In this document: in pieces, positions 1-9,233 of the stretch
Layout of the letters: each line of letters begins with the position of its first letter
Position numbering within the stretch: the stretch's first letter is position 1
From: Scytonematopsis contorta HA4267-MV1
Lineage (GTDB): Bacteria > Cyanobacteriota > Cyanobacteriia > Cyanobacteriales > Nostocaceae
Assembly: GCA_019359035.1 (NCBI GenBank)
Contig: JAHHIC010000098.1
Span: 1-57,062 of the forward strand
Length of the DNA stretch: 57,062 nt
Direction of reading: 5' to 3'
Position numbers and translations under genes: made by a program
The notes under the pieces: model-generated
What the model saw: only the letters and a program-made list of their open reading frames with translations
The model's database searches: none
What the model was told of the DNA's origin: nothing

Positions 1-1111
1 AACCACCGTACTCATGGGCATATGCTAAAAATTGCTCCCATGAAATATAAGATAATTTTGTTTCTGGTGGTAATTCGTCAATATCATTGTGTGATTGTTT
101 ATCAATTTGACCCCACCAAACTACACGAGTAAATAAATTCAAAGATTTAAAATACTCGTATTGACGTAACCAGCGACGCATTACTTGCGGATTTTTTACA
201 TCTCCTGCGTCTGGACATATGTTAATAGTTTTAATACTTTTGGTGACAACAAAATTGGTAAATTGTTCCATTGAAGCAGAAAAATTACCACCTGCTGCAC
301 CTACAAATAATTTATTAAAAGTTAGTGCTGCTATGGTCGCTTTCGGGAAACCTTCACATATAAATGCTGAGTTATCAAAATTATCACCAATCCAATCACC
401 AGGATTTTCTGATAATATTTTATCTCCAGGTATAAACGTAATTGGCAGCTCACCATTTTTTAGATGACTGGACTTATAGCCAAAAGGCCAGCGGTATTTT
501 CCACCTTCTGCTATGTCTAACCTATATTGTCCACCGTGAATTAAACCCGATAAGTTGTAAGCGGGCATAAAAATTGCGCTTCCAGCTACTAGCAGACTTC
601 CACTCTTTACACCTGGGTAGTTTGCAGGGAATAAAGCTGGGAGTCTTTCACCTGGTGTGACACTAAAAAATTCTAATTGATTGATTTGCTCTTGAGTGAA
701 ACCCCTAGAGGTCAAGTTCTCCTGGTGAATACGCGACAACCCATAATATTTAGCTAGTTTGTGAGTATACTTATCAATTTCTTCTGGTTCAAGCTTACCC
801 TTAGCAGAAGTTATAGCTGCTTCTCGTTTTTGTTGTTCTCGCTCCACACTTCTCTGTGACCAGCGTTCTGATTGCTCTGAATTAGCATCTTCAGCAAGAA
901 CTAGCATACCCCAACATGCACCACCTTTAGTATCACCTAAATAGTGCCAACCAGGAATACTCCGATGAATTTTAAGACATAATACAAACCTTCCATCTAT
1001 ACTGACTGCACAATCTGGCTTTTTATTTCCACATACAGGACATTCAAAAGTCCGAGAAGTACGGGTAAAATCTTTATTACCATGTTTTGATGCATTTGAT
1101 AAGGGGGACAT
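1..1111 (-). CDS. DUF3854/TOPRIM-type plasmid primase-like protein, partial (runs off left edge)
   Basis: The frame is open from an ATG at 1109-1111 to the window edge (about 370 codons, C-terminus missing). An N-terminal zinc-ribbon candidate is visible (CPVCGNKKPDC near residue 26, another Cys about 12 residues later), as in CHC2-like primase fingers. Further on, the motifs ICEGFPKA and ICPDAGD resemble the acidic motifs of the TOPRIM-like fold in cyanobacterial DUF3854 plasmid proteins. In that family the role is inferred to be priming or replication of plasmid DNA. It heads leftward, away from the ParB-like gene. Family assignment is moderately sure; enzymatic activity is inference. Confidence 0.7.
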   Translation of the reverse strand, partial: MSPLSNASKHGNKDFTRTSRTFECPVCGNKKPDCAVSIDGRFVLCLKIHRSIPGWHYLGDTKGGACWGMLVLAEDANSEQSERWSQRSVEREQQKREAAITSAKGKLEPEEIDKYTHKLAKYYGLSRIHQENLTSRGFTQEQINQLEFFSVTPGERLPALFPANYPGVKSGSLLVAGSAIFMPAYNLSGLIHGGQYRLDIAEGGKYRWPFGYKSSHLKNGELPITFIPGDKILSENPGDWIGDNFDNSAFICEGFPKATIAALTFNKLFVGAAGGNFSASMEQFTNFVVTKSIKTINICPDAGDVKNPQVMRRWLRQYEYFKSLNLFTRVVWWGQIDKQSHNDIDELPPETKLSYISWEQFLAYAHEYGG

Positions 1112-1382
1112 GATTTTCTATCTCCAGGTTAATATTACTTTATGGAGAGAAAATTAAATTAGTTTCTAGCGCTCATATCCTACAACAACAGAAATTAGTG
1201 TGTTCTAATCACTTGCATTGCCAGTTCACACATTGAATTTGGGTTTCCTCAATTTTGAATTGTTTTGTTAGGCTTTGTACTGAGAAATACAATCGATATA
1301 TGAGCAGATAAAACTAATTAAACTTTCTCCAGTCAAGAGGTTTGGTTATTTGAGCGTGAGAATTATAGCTGTGTCATCCGGG

Positions 1383-1489
1383 GAAGGCAGAGGGCAGAGG
1401 GCAGAGGGCAGAAGGGAGAAATAAGTATATAAGGTAATAGAGTAATACTCTCTTTTCCTTCTGCCATCTGCCTCCTGCCCTCTGCCTTC
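1383..1489. repeat. Palindromic GGCAGAGGGCAGAG element, full copy
   Basis: The left arm is a run of GGCAGAG-type heptamers. The right arm is the approximate reverse complement, ending CTGCCCTCTGCCTTC, with an AT-rich centre. The whole could fold into one long hairpin. Related copies lie near 14946, 21825 and 54126. It fills the non-coding stretch 1112-1670 between the primase-like and ParB-like genes, where I see no gene. Confidence 0.75.
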
Positions 1490-1670
1490 TTTATTGCATA
1501 CATAGCCATAAGGACGAATAGCGTAAAAAGACAAGAATAAGCGCACAGAGTTAAACCTCAAAAAAATAAACTTGTGCTGCTTAGAAAAGTTTGTGCTACG
1601 ATTAAAGTAAGTTTTTATACATTAAAGGGGTTGAATCCCTCTGTGTTTAGGTATGATACACAAACTATTC

Positions 1671-2852
1671 CTAAGCAGCGTGGCGAAGACCCTCATTTCC
1701 TCTTTCGAGCATTTCAAAATAGGCTTCTTGGTCAGTGACCAATTTTTGGTATTGCCCAGTTTCTAGAAGAAAGAGTAATCGCTCTTCTTTTAAAGTAAGA
1801 GTTGGGGCATCCAACATATCTTGCAAAGCCCTTTGAAGTGGATAAACTGAATTAAAATTGTTATCGTTCAATAACTTATGAACCCTCTCCCTGTCAGCCG
1901 ACTCTGAAGAGGAGCATAAATCGGCTTGGACATTTTCTGGCCGAAAACCAATTATCTCCAATGAGTCATTCTTGTGGTTCCGAAATGCAAAATAAACAAA
2001 TTCATTGGAAATCTTAGCAATACGAGCCACCCGATTCAAATCTTTATGCGGGCTTTTCCTAAACAGGTAGAGTTGTCCTATCTCGTATTTGCGCCTTGGG
2101 TTACGACATCCAGAAGCAATCATGCAAGACGCTTCTGCAATAGTTCTCACCTCCCCACTCTCAATCATTTCCATCGCCTTGTCCTTATGTTCATAACTCA
2201 AAAATCTGTATGCTCCAGTAACGCTACAGTTCAATTCATCTTTTAAAGCTGCAGCCATAAGAAGCTTACCTTCCGATTCTAATTGCAAAATACTTTTAAA
2301 TACTTTTTTGCCTTTAGAGTAGCTACCTTCGCTCATTTTTATATTTTTAGAGACTATTTCACGAATTTTAATGCGCTCAGATACTTTAAAATCAATACTT
2401 CCTGCTTGTGACAACCGTCTCATAAGCAGACTTTTTCGTGCAATGTATGCTCCTCCTTGTTGATTCTCCTTAGCAAGAGGACGAAGGCTAGACTCAAGGT
2501 AATTCGCATCCACAAGCTTCTGATAGTGGGTTTTGTTTTCCCGATGAAGGTTAAAGGCAAAAATCACGACAATCTCCTCGGACTCAGATTGATAATTGCC
2601 AATAACTGCAGGGACAAACTTTAAGCCATTATTCAAAGCTATTTGTAAACGGCATTTGCCAGACATAACAACTTGTTGACCAGTGCGACAACTAACTTGA
2701 AGCAGAGTGATAATACCCCGCAGGCGAATGCTATTTTCAAGAGATTGTCTATTTTCGTTCTCTCTGTATATTTCTATCAACTTTCGATGCACTATTAAAT
2801 CCTCTACAGATAAATTTAAGACCTGATGATTGTCAAAATTACACAATTCCAT
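1671..2852 (-). CDS. ParB/RepB-like DNA-binding protein
   Basis: This 393-aa protein has a ParB-N-like first third. It shows SLENSIRLRGIITLLQV (residues about 38-54), then SGKCRLQIALNNG, where ParB CTPases carry the GERR-type nucleotide motif, and NLHRENKTHYQK, like the ParB helix that follows. A central HTH-like region follows (LLMAAALKDELNCSVTGAYR). ParB relatives bind parS-like sites and help segregate plasmids or act as transcription factors. No ParA partner is in the window, so a regulatory role is equally possible. The basic middle and the plasmid setting support the call; the exact function is uncertain. Confidence 0.7.
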   Translation of the reverse strand: MELCNFDNHQVLNLSVEDLIVHRKLIEIYRENENRQSLENSIRLRGIITLLQVSCRTGQQVVMSGKCRLQIALNNGLKFVPAVIGNYQSESEEIVVIFAFNLHRENKTHYQKLVDANYLESSLRPLAKENQQGGAYIARKSLLMRRLSQAGSIDFKVSERIKIREIVSKNIKMSEGSYSKGKKVFKSILQLESEGKLLMAAALKDELNCSVTGAYRFLSYEHKDKAMEMIESGEVRTIAEASCMIASGCRNPRRKYEIGQLYLFRKSPHKDLNRVARIAKISNEFVYFAFRNHKNDSLEIIGFRPENVQADLCSSSESADRERVHKLLNDNNFNSVYPLQRALQDMLDAPTLTLKEERLLFLLETGQYQKLVTDQEAYFEMLERGNEGLRHAA

Positions 2853-3140
2853 GACGGGATAACCAATGAACTCAACAGTTGTATAAAATCCCCAAATCCC
2901 CTATAATAAAGACGTATGAATATACCAAAGATAAAAACTCCTTTTATGTACGATAAGTATTAACCTCTCTAAGTAATAAATAAAATAACTGTGTTTTAGA
3001 TAACAAATCAGTGAACATTTTTAGATAAACGGGTGCAACATTCCCTATGAGTATGATTACCATGCGTCTTTGTCCCCATAACAAAGCGTCTGAAACAAAA
3101 CATCTATCTAAATGTAGATATGCAATTTTTATTAATATCA

Positions 3141-3149
3141 TGTTATAAT
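3141..3149 (+). promoter_or_regulatory. Extended -10 promoter for the structured leader and HTH gene
   Basis: The sequence TGTTATAAT is a perfect extended -10 (TGN-TATAAT). No good -35 is seen at the usual distance. Transcription would start near 3156, giving a leader of about 195 nt before the GTG at 3352. The stretch from 2853 to 3140 upstream holds no convincing gene. Confidence 0.5.
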
Positions 3150-3168
3150 CCCCTTATGCTTGATTGAG

Positions 3169-3261
3169 TTGCTGAAAAGCAGCAAAATCCCTTCTGTTTC
3201 ACAACAGATTGATTAGCTGACCGTTTTCCCCTAGCAAGGCGTCCAACCAAGAGGGGAAAAC
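3169..3261 (+). ncRNA. Three consecutive hairpins: structured 5' leader or small RNA
   Basis: Three perfect inverted repeats lie in a row. TTGCTG/CAGCAA is at 3169-3185 (loop AAAAG). TCTGTT/AACAGA is at 3193-3208 (loop TCAC). GTTTTCCCCT/AGGGGAAAAC is at 3223-3261 (19-nt loop). They follow an extended -10 promoter and precede the RBS of the HTH gene by about 80 nt. The third stem is followed by AAATTTTCT rather than a clean U-tract, so it is a weak terminator or attenuator candidate. I recognise no known riboswitch family. Confidence 0.45.
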
Positions 3262-3351
3262 AAATTTTCTATTTATAAGAGATGAGCATATCATATCTAA
3301 ATCGTATTTGACAAAAAAAGATTTGCAAATTTTAAAGGAGGGGGGGTAGAA

Positions 3352-3807
3352 GTGCCTCATTCTCAATTAGAGGAAAATGTTGAAAAAACTATACTAGAGA
3401 TTCTAGCCAAAAGCGATAATGAAGTAATTAGAAGGAGAGCATCTATTTTACTCAAAATCCTTAATGGTGCAAATTGGCTTGATATAAGACAAGAGCTTGG
3501 TGTAAAGGTAGGAGTCATAAACAAAACCTGTAGAAGATGGAGAGCAATAGATTTTGAATCAGCCCAAAGCCTGGAAGAGAAAATCGCTTTAGCAAAAAAA
3601 CAATTAGCATCTACCCGAAGCAGACCAAAAATCCTCAGCGAAGAAGAGGAATCAAAAATTTTAGAAATAAGTTCGCAGTTGAAGCACCCAGGTCACAGAA
3701 AAAACACTACACATTGGGCAAATGTAACAAGAGAAGCTATCAGACAAGGGCTTCCACCTTTATCAGAGCGAACTGTGGGACGAATCCTGGCAAACGCTAA
3801 TAAATAA
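3352..3807 (+). CDS. IS630-type helix-turn-helix protein (stand-alone HTH region)
   Basis: This 151-aa protein starts at GTG behind a strong RBS (AAAGGAGG at about 3335). The N-terminal half contains a homeodomain-like HTH (ILNGANWLDIRQELGV...INKTCRRWR). The second half resembles the linker and second HTH of IS630-family transposases (RPKILSEEEESKILEI..., LSERTVGRILANANK). No DDE catalytic domain follows; the frame ends and a terminator comes at once. It may be a domesticated DNA-binding remnant acting as a regulator, or a truncated orfA. The intact RBS, leader and terminator favour an expressed gene. Confidence 0.65.
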   Translation: MPHSQLEENVEKTILEILAKSDNEVIRRRASILLKILNGANWLDIRQELGVKVGVINKTCRRWRAIDFESAQSLEEKIALAKKQLASTRSRPKILSEEEESKILEISSQLKHPGHRKNTTHWANVTREAIRQGLPPLSERTVGRILANANK

Positions 3808-3811
3808 ATCC

Positions 3812-3838
3812 AAAGCCACTCTATTAAGGGTGGTTTTT
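3812..3838 (+). terminator. Rho-independent terminator after the HTH gene
   Basis: AAAGCCACTC pairs with GGGTGGTTTT around a TATTAA loop (10 pairs, two of them G-U) and leads into T5. It lies 5 nt after the stop codon. The following 3839-4139 holds no gene that I can support. Confidence 0.75.
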
Positions 3839-4139
3839 AATTACATAAGAGACCGATACTCCTAAACGTTTGAATTTTTCACTGTTAAAAACCCCCTCAA
3901 GTTATTGAATTAGCGTTGTTTCTTGGGAATAAATATCTCTAAAGTTCAAGAATGCTGCAAAAATCGCACTACTTGACTGTTTCCAACGGCTTTGAGATTT
4001 TTTATTCAGCCAATATTAAAAAATTCAGTATCTTTTTTTTAATCAGGAAATGTTTAATACTGACTCAAAATTCCGGGTAATTACTTAGAGAATAACAGTT
4101 TGAGATAAGCATACACCAAAATAGTCCGAGGCTTTTACC

Positions 4140-4628
4140 CTAATAAGCCGACATTTCTAAGCGTTTAATCTCATGCTCAACCATATGAGCGTATATTTGC
4201 TGCTTAATTAGAAACTCTGCTAAACCATCTAATCCACCCTTTTTATAAGAAGTTGAGTAACCTGGAATACTGCATTTGCGACAATAATCACGAAGTTTAC
4301 ATACTCCCAAAGTCTATATATGGGTTATTTCGGTATCAATATCATACAATTCAGTCCGAAATTCCTGAGAAACAACTTTAAAATTAGCCAAATCAGGAGG
4401 AATTTTATCTTCAAACTGCTTGTCAATCGAGCTTTCAGAAATTAAACTCAAACCACCTACAACAGAAGAATTGACTTCGGGAAGATTGACCTTGATTTCT
4501 GTAAACACAAATTGACACATCGTCCAAAAGATAAAACCAAATAACAGAACCGGAAAAAGTAATGCGTTAATAGCCGAAGTCGTGGCAGAAATTTCAAAAA
4601 AAGAGCAGTCAAACAAGAAATGAAACAT
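4140..4628 (-). pseudogene. Membrane protein gene split by an in-frame TAG; SAP/Rho-N-like tail
   Basis: The first part (ATG at 4628 behind GGGGG; a TTG at 4640 is possible) has a transmembrane segment around ALLFPVLLFGFIFWTM and ends at TAG 4314-4316. The same frame continues without another stop to TAG 4140-4142, adding 57 residues. This extension includes LRDYCRKCSIPGYS and a Lys/Gly turn, which resembles SAP or Rho-N type nucleic-acid-binding helices. The join in one frame suggests a single gene of about 160 codons broken by one nonsense change. Readthrough, or restart at the TTG just after the stop, are alternatives. It follows the transfer-type operon on the same strand. Confidence 0.5.
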
Positions 4629-4666
4629 TTTAGCCCCCAAATTCTAGAAAAGTGCTGAGAGTTTTA

Positions 4667-4699
4667 CTCAGTAGTGGAGGGACAACCCTCCGTACTGAG
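4667..4699. repeat. Strong two-part hairpin between two minus-strand genes
   Basis: CTCAGTA pairs with TACTGAG and, inside it, GGAGGG with CCCTCC around ACAA. It lies in the gap between the stop at 4773 and the start at 4628. There is no clear U-tract on either strand, so it could be a processing, attenuation or mRNA-stabilising structure rather than a simple terminator. Confidence 0.5.
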
Positions 4700-4772
4700 C
4701 AAATCTACAGCTACCTCATCAAGAAAAGAGGAAAAAGTTAAAAACCACAGTCAGAAATTTGCGCTCTCAATC

Positions 4773-6053
4773 TCAAGATTTCTTCGATAATTGATGGATA
4801 GATTTTACTTTCAAATAACCAACAAGAGTCAACAAATTATAGTTATGCTTAATTTCTTCAAACACAATCGACTCGTAAGGATAAAGCGGGATACCATCCA
4901 ATCTAAAGCGATAAACTCGTGTAAGATAAGAATTTATACTCTCATTGGCAATCACCTTAACGGATATACCAACATCACTTAATTGCACAGTAGCGATACC
5001 TTTCAAATCCTCATTAAATTTGTCGATATAATCTGAAAAATCTTGTTCAATTATTTGACGACTAGCAAAATAGCTAACATATGAAAGTAAACTGGCTAAC
5101 CCATTAATTTTGTCATCACCTATCAAAAAACCTGACCAATCAAATTTAAATCTACGATTAGTATAGTCATCCCAAATCATCAGAGTTCCATCATCATATT
5201 TTTGGATGAAAGCCTTACTAGGTTTAATCTGCTGATTTAAATGCTCAATAACTTCTTCTCGCTCATATTTTTGATAAACTAACCTTGAATCAACTTTTTT
5301 ATTAGGACAATAGGATGATTCATTCCACCCATAGGGATAAATGCCGCAAACTATTTCATTTTTTCCATAATAATTGAGGCAACCGGAACATATTTGACGC
5401 TCACTCGCATCAAAATTTCTCAGAGCTTCAGTATATTCGTTAACCGCATCAAAAGGGCTAACTTGTCTGGAAGAAAACGCTTTACCAACAAGTTCATCAC
5501 GGTCTATTTCATCAAAAATATTAGATAAAGAGTCTATTTGAGATTCACATAAATTATCGTAGATTACCAATTGACAAGTCGGCTTTTCTTCTATTCTACC
5601 AACTGAAAGTCCGTGATGCTCATAGCCTTTAATAATTATTATCTTGTATAGATAAATCTCATTTTCAGCTAGAGATGGTACTTCATAAGCTGGTCGGAAA
5701 ATAACAGGCTTTTCACCCTCGCAATCAAGTTCTTCTTGAGACTCCTGAGACTTTTTACGTTTAACTTGAGAAGCAGAAGTACATGAAGCAATCAATTCTG
5801 GAATTTCAACTGACCCATAAGCAAGTCCCACAGCAGAAGCATACCCAAACAACCCGAAAGTTGCCGCAGAAATACTTATATTAGCTATCTGCTCGGCATG
5901 TTCTTCCTGAATGATTTCAATCCCAGCTTTTGAAAGATGTCGAAATCCTAATCCTCCAAAAGTTAATAATGCTCCAAATCCAATAGCAGTTAAAGATGTG
6001 TACCCTAACGCTAAATTAGCTTTCTCAAATAAACTGACAAATTTCTTAAACAT
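4773..6053 (-). CDS. Unknown protein with N-terminal membrane segments and a Cys cluster
   Basis: The start is the ATG at 6053, chosen for its RBS (AAAGGAG, 6 nt away), not the ATG 30 bases upstream. Two hydrophobic segments lie near the N-terminus (LGYTSLTAIGFGALLTFGGLG and AATFGLFGYASAVGLAYG). A Lys/Glu-rich stretch follows, then a soluble region with CSGC...VCGIYPYGW...YC. This Cys pattern is similar to a short CxxC..YxG..CxxxPxG motif seen in many uncharacterised cyanobacterial proteins and probably binds metal. It lies downstream of the transfer-type operon on the same strand, separated by about 200 bp, so it may be an accessory membrane component. No function assigned. Confidence 0.65.
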   Translation of the reverse strand: MFKKFVSLFEKANLALGYTSLTAIGFGALLTFGGLGFRHLSKAGIEIIQEEHAEQIANISISAATFGLFGYASAVGLAYGSVEIPELIASCTSASQVKRKKSQESQEELDCEGEKPVIFRPAYEVPSLAENEIYLYKIIIIKGYEHHGLSVGRIEEKPTCQLVIYDNLCESQIDSLSNIFDEIDRDELVGKAFSSRQVSPFDAVNEYTEALRNFDASERQICSGCLNYYGKNEIVCGIYPYGWNESSYCPNKKVDSRLVYQKYEREEVIEHLNQQIKPSKAFIQKYDDGTLMIWDDYTNRRFKFDWSGFLIGDDKINGLASLLSYVSYFASRQIIEQDFSDYIDKFNEDLKGIATVQLSDVGISVKVIANESINSYLTRVYRFRLDGIPLYPYESIVFEEIKHNYNLLTLVGYLKVKSIHQLSKKS

Positions 6054-6209
6054 GATTTTCTCCTTTCCAAATGCACAGTTCAAATTAATAATTCAGCCCC
6101 GGCATATTTGGAATTTGAGAATACTATTCGCGTTCATCTTACTCTTTCAATAAAAAACTATTAGTTAGTTTTATGTTTGATTTTCAGTATCGGCAATAGT
6201 AACCTCAAT

Positions 6210-6233
6210 GGCAATTGTGAGAATCGAACTCAC
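6210..6233 (-). other. tRNA T-arm-like sequence with acceptor-like tail (fragment)
   Basis: On the minus strand, GTGAG-TTCGATT-CTCAC is a perfect T-stem with a consensus 7-nt loop, followed by AATTGCC. No matching GGCAATT 5' arm and no anticodon stem are found upstream. It is therefore not a full tRNA; it may be a 3' tRNA remnant of the kind left at attachment sites, or chance. Confidence 0.25.
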
Positions 6234-6260
6234 AAACTCCACCAGGAATTACCCAATAAA

Positions 6261-6734
6261 TTAAAGCCCAAATTTGTATGTATTTGCTTCAGTTAACTCC
6301 AGACTTTCAAAGTTATCCACGAAATAAGAAAAGTGGAAATGTTTTAAGTGCATCCTAGAAATAAGTATCATAGATGAATTATCCAATTTAGCAAGACTAT
6401 CCAAGCGAGATAAATCATCCGCAAGACTATTAGTCAGTAAAGCCAATCTATCAAAGTTGTCAATCACCAAAACCCTATTTTTAGTTGCGATTTGCTGAAC
6501 AATATCTTCCCAAGCTTGCTGGTAATAAACTCCAAAACCCATTGGAATAACTTGGAATAATCTGTCAATATCAAACGGATATTCCAAATCCAAATAGACA
6601 GACTCAACACTTATTTCATTCAGCAAATTCTTGATAGTAAAAGTCTTTCCAACACCCTGACCACCCCAAATACTAAAGTTTTTACCTTGTGAAGAACCTT
6701 CGATTATATTCCAGCAGTCTTTAAAATACAACAT
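6261..6734 (-). CDS. Small P-loop (AAA/STAND-type) ATPase
   Basis: This 157-aa protein starts at ATG behind a perfect TAGGAGGA RBS. Walker A is GGQGVGKT (residues 24-31) and Walker B is RVLVIDNFD (87-95), followed by a sensor-like ILISRMH. There is no C-terminal lid or DNA-binding domain, so it is a minimal ATPase domain. It is the last clear gene of the operon that carries the FtsK-type motor. A partner or regulator role in DNA transfer is an inference from location only. Confidence 0.75.
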   Translation of the reverse strand: MLYFKDCWNIIEGSSQGKNFSIWGGQGVGKTFTIKNLLNEISVESVYLDLEYPFDIDRLFQVIPMGFGVYYQQAWEDIVQQIATKNRVLVIDNFDRLALLTNSLADDLSRLDSLAKLDNSSMILISRMHLKHFHFSYFVDNFESLELTEANTYKFGL

Positions 6735-6742
6735 AACTCCTC

Positions 6743-7168
6743 CTAATTTAAACCTAATTGTTGCAGTTTTACCATCTTGCTAAATACGTCTAAATACCGA
6801 ACAGTCTCGATATGCTCCTGGGAATTAATTGGAAATAAAATAAATAATTCCTCCTTAATAGCTAAAACTGTATCATTACTCAAAGCAATAGTTTTATCAC
6901 TCAATATACTCCTAAAACAACTGCGAGCATCAAATTTTCTAAACATCAGACAACCCATGCTAGATTGTAGCCAACTACAAATATTCCAAACGTTTAAACG
7001 CATCAAGTCAGCATCCCCTTTGCCTTGTTTATTTAACTTAATGGAAACTTGACATACGAAATGCCACATTAAGCTTTTATCGCCCATTCGATTGGCTGCG
7101 TTATAACAAGCGTCAATCCTTTTAGATAGCTGACTTGTAGTCAGTTCTATTTCAATTATTTGACTCAT
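6743..7168 (-). CDS. Unknown operon protein between FtsK-type motor and P-loop ATPase
   Basis: This 141-aa, mostly helical protein starts inside the end of the FtsK-type gene (17-base overlap) and stops 8 bases before the next start. It has no signal peptide, membrane segment or recognised motif. Several Cys and Trp residues sit in the middle (LMRLNVWNICSWLQ). The overlap on both sides implies translational coupling and a role with the two ATPases, but the function is unknown. Confidence 0.65.
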   Translation of the reverse strand: MSQIIEIELTTSQLSKRIDACYNAANRMGDKSLMWHFVCQVSIKLNKQGKGDADLMRLNVWNICSWLQSSMGCLMFRKFDARSCFRSILSDKTIALSNDTVLAIKEELFILFPINSQEHIETVRYLDVFSKMVKLQQLGLN

Positions 7169-9218
7169 TTATAAAATCCTCAACTGCATTTCTGATTTTT
7201 TTGTAAATACGTCCATCATGACGCGACTTACCAAAAACACTTTTGATAATTTCGTCGAGCGCATATCCTCGTTTATGAAGGCTTAATATCGAATTCTTTT
7301 GCTGTTCGTCAATATCTATAGAAGCTTTCTGAGCCACATTCTGGTTTAAATACAATTTATTAACAAATTCAACAAAATCCAGCCCAGAATCCCACTCCTC
7401 ATATGGGTCTTGCTGATTGATAGCTTCTGATATCAACTGCTGGAAGTATTCTGGCTTTTCCTCGTCAGCAACATACAATGCTTGAAGTCTCATTGTTTGC
7501 TCATCCGCAACTTTATATAAGAAGTCCCCGTGACCCAGTAAATTAGCTGCTCTAGTATCTTTATCACCCAAGATGATGCAGGAATCCTCCGGTCGAGTAG
7601 TAGCAAAAGCTGTTTTAGCTGGAAAGTTCGACCTAATCAACGGGTCAATGACGTTCTTATCCGGTCGCTGAGTATAAAGGAACAAATGTATTCCCACACC
7701 ACCAGCTTTAGCTAACAGTTTCATTAAAGCTTTCTTGATACGGTCAGCATAAGCTTCATCGCTCAACAGGTCGAAACACTCATCAATTACACAGACCACA
7801 CGAGGCATAATTACCCCACTAGTAGAAAAACTCTTAAAATTAAATTCTTTGATTGTTTCGCACTTGTGAGTTTCAAGTTCTTGGTAACGCAATTCCATTT
7901 CTACCACCAGATAATCAAGCAAGTCAGCTGTCGAACGTGCATCCTTACAAACAGGAGCTACTAGATGTGGTAACTGGTCAAACTTGCTGAATGTCACCCG
8001 CTTCACGTCACTTAAAGCCAAACGCACAACTGATGGTGGATATCGACGAGCTAAATACAAAATTACTGCTTTCTCAAACTGAGACTTTCCGGAGCGCGTG
8101 CGACCACCACCCAATATATGAGTCACGTTTTCACTAGTGAGCGCTATATCAAAATATTCTCCATTGACATCAACACCACCAGGAATGCTGATAGTACACG
8201 GGTCAATTTCAGACTCAAAATCAACATAATCCCAGAAATAAGCTTTTTGACGGTCTACCCTAGGGAGGTCAAATGCACATCGACCAGGAAGAACCGACAC
8301 CATTGGGGGGACTTTAATTCCAAGAAATGACCCCAACTGTTGCATCAAATCCTCACCCAAGTTAGCCACACTAGAAAATTTAACTCCCTTACCCAACTTC
8401 ACTTCGATACGGTTAAAGGTGGGTCCAGATTTACACCCTTCAAAAGTAGCATCTACCTGAAAATCAGCCAAAGTGTTAACTAGTAATTTACCCATTTCAT
8501 CCAAAGATAATAATTGAGTATTTTCTAACTCTTTTTCTGCTTGGTTAATTTTACTATCAGCTATTAAGTTTGTGCTTAATAACTGACCGTTTGCATTCAA
8601 TTGTAGATTATCACCCTTTTCTTGAGATATTATATTAACTACTCTCAAGAAAATTTTCTGAAACTCATAATATCTAGTTTTATCGGCTAATTCTAGAAAA
8701 TAATCTACAGGCTTATTAGATAAATATAACCTATAAATATATTCTGTAAATGGGAGTATGGCTATTTTTTTCAAAGAAATATTTTTGACATCATCAACTA
8801 ACTTGATAACTCCTTCTATATCATCAATAGCCAATAATTTTAAAACAACTAAAATAAAAGCTTGTTGCTCGTTAACTGTAGGTTCTCTATAACATAAAAT
8901 ATGCTCTACTGCTAACTGACAAAAGGCATAATCATCAAGATTTAAAAATTCATTGCATACAATCAATATATTATCAGGTTGTATTCCACTAATAACGGAA
9001 TTATAAATACAATTGTACAATTTTTCTTGAGTAAAAGATACTGTAGGTCTATAAAGCCTTTCAATAAATTCTATTTTACTCAGAAGATAATTAACGTAAT
9101 TTGAAGCTTCATAGCCAAAGTATTCGTTAGTTACATTTAAAATATCATCATTTCCATAGCCTTGGGTTTTAGCGTCCGATATTATACTAGTCAGATTCTC
9201 TTTAAATTCAGTATCCAT
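7152..9218 (-). CDS. FtsK/SpoIIIE-family DNA translocase
   Basis: This 688-aa protein starts at ATG behind TAGGAGGT. Residues 1-240 are helical and unlike known FtsK N-termini, without membrane segments. Residues about 264-300 match the FtsK alpha/beta domain (GPTFNRIEVKLGKGVKFSSV...NLGEDL). The RecA-like motor follows, with Walker A GGGRTRSGKS (370-379) and Walker B VVCVIDE (474-480), then TQRPDKNVIDPLIRSNFPAK, typical of FtsK. A short HTH-like tail (HKRGYALDEIIKSVFG) ends the protein. The family pumps double-stranded DNA; in actinobacteria a related motor (TraB) alone drives conjugation. Lack of its own membrane anchor suggests the small membrane proteins upstream dock it. Confidence 0.88.
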   Translation of the reverse strand: MDTEFKENLTSIISDAKTQGYGNDDILNVTNEYFGYEASNYVNYLLSKIEFIERLYRPTVSFTQEKLYNCIYNSVISGIQPDNILIVCNEFLNLDDYAFCQLAVEHILCYREPTVNEQQAFILVVLKLLAIDDIEGVIKLVDDVKNISLKKIAILPFTEYIYRLYLSNKPVDYFLELADKTRYYEFQKIFLRVVNIISQEKGDNLQLNANGQLLSTNLIADSKINQAEKELENTQLLSLDEMGKLLVNTLADFQVDATFEGCKSGPTFNRIEVKLGKGVKFSSVANLGEDLMQQLGSFLGIKVPPMVSVLPGRCAFDLPRVDRQKAYFWDYVDFESEIDPCTISIPGGVDVNGEYFDIALTSENVTHILGGGRTRSGKSQFEKAVILYLARRYPPSVVRLALSDVKRVTFSKFDQLPHLVAPVCKDARSTADLLDYLVVEMELRYQELETHKCETIKEFNFKSFSTSGVIMPRVVCVIDECFDLLSDEAYADRIKKALMKLLAKAGGVGIHLFLYTQRPDKNVIDPLIRSNFPAKTAFATTRPEDSCIILGDKDTRAANLLGHGDFLYKVADEQTMRLQALYVADEEKPEYFQQLISEAINQQDPYEEWDSGLDFVEFVNKLYLNQNVAQKASIDIDEQQKNSILSLHKRGYALDEIIKSVFGKSRHDGRIYKKIRNAVEDFINESNN

Positions 9219-9233
9219 AACCTATTTTACCTC

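Noticed and set aside
1346-1561. 71-aa frame on the minus strand
   Set aside because: It lies over the GGCAGAG palindromic repeat and its residues only reflect the repeat arms.
2944-3141. 65-aa frame on the minus strand upstream of the HTH leader
   Set aside because: No RBS, no protein-like pattern, and its start overlaps the extended -10 promoter.
6210-6281. A complete tRNA on the minus strand
   Set aside because: Only the T-arm and an acceptor-like tail fit; no 5' acceptor partner, D-arm or anticodon stem can be paired.
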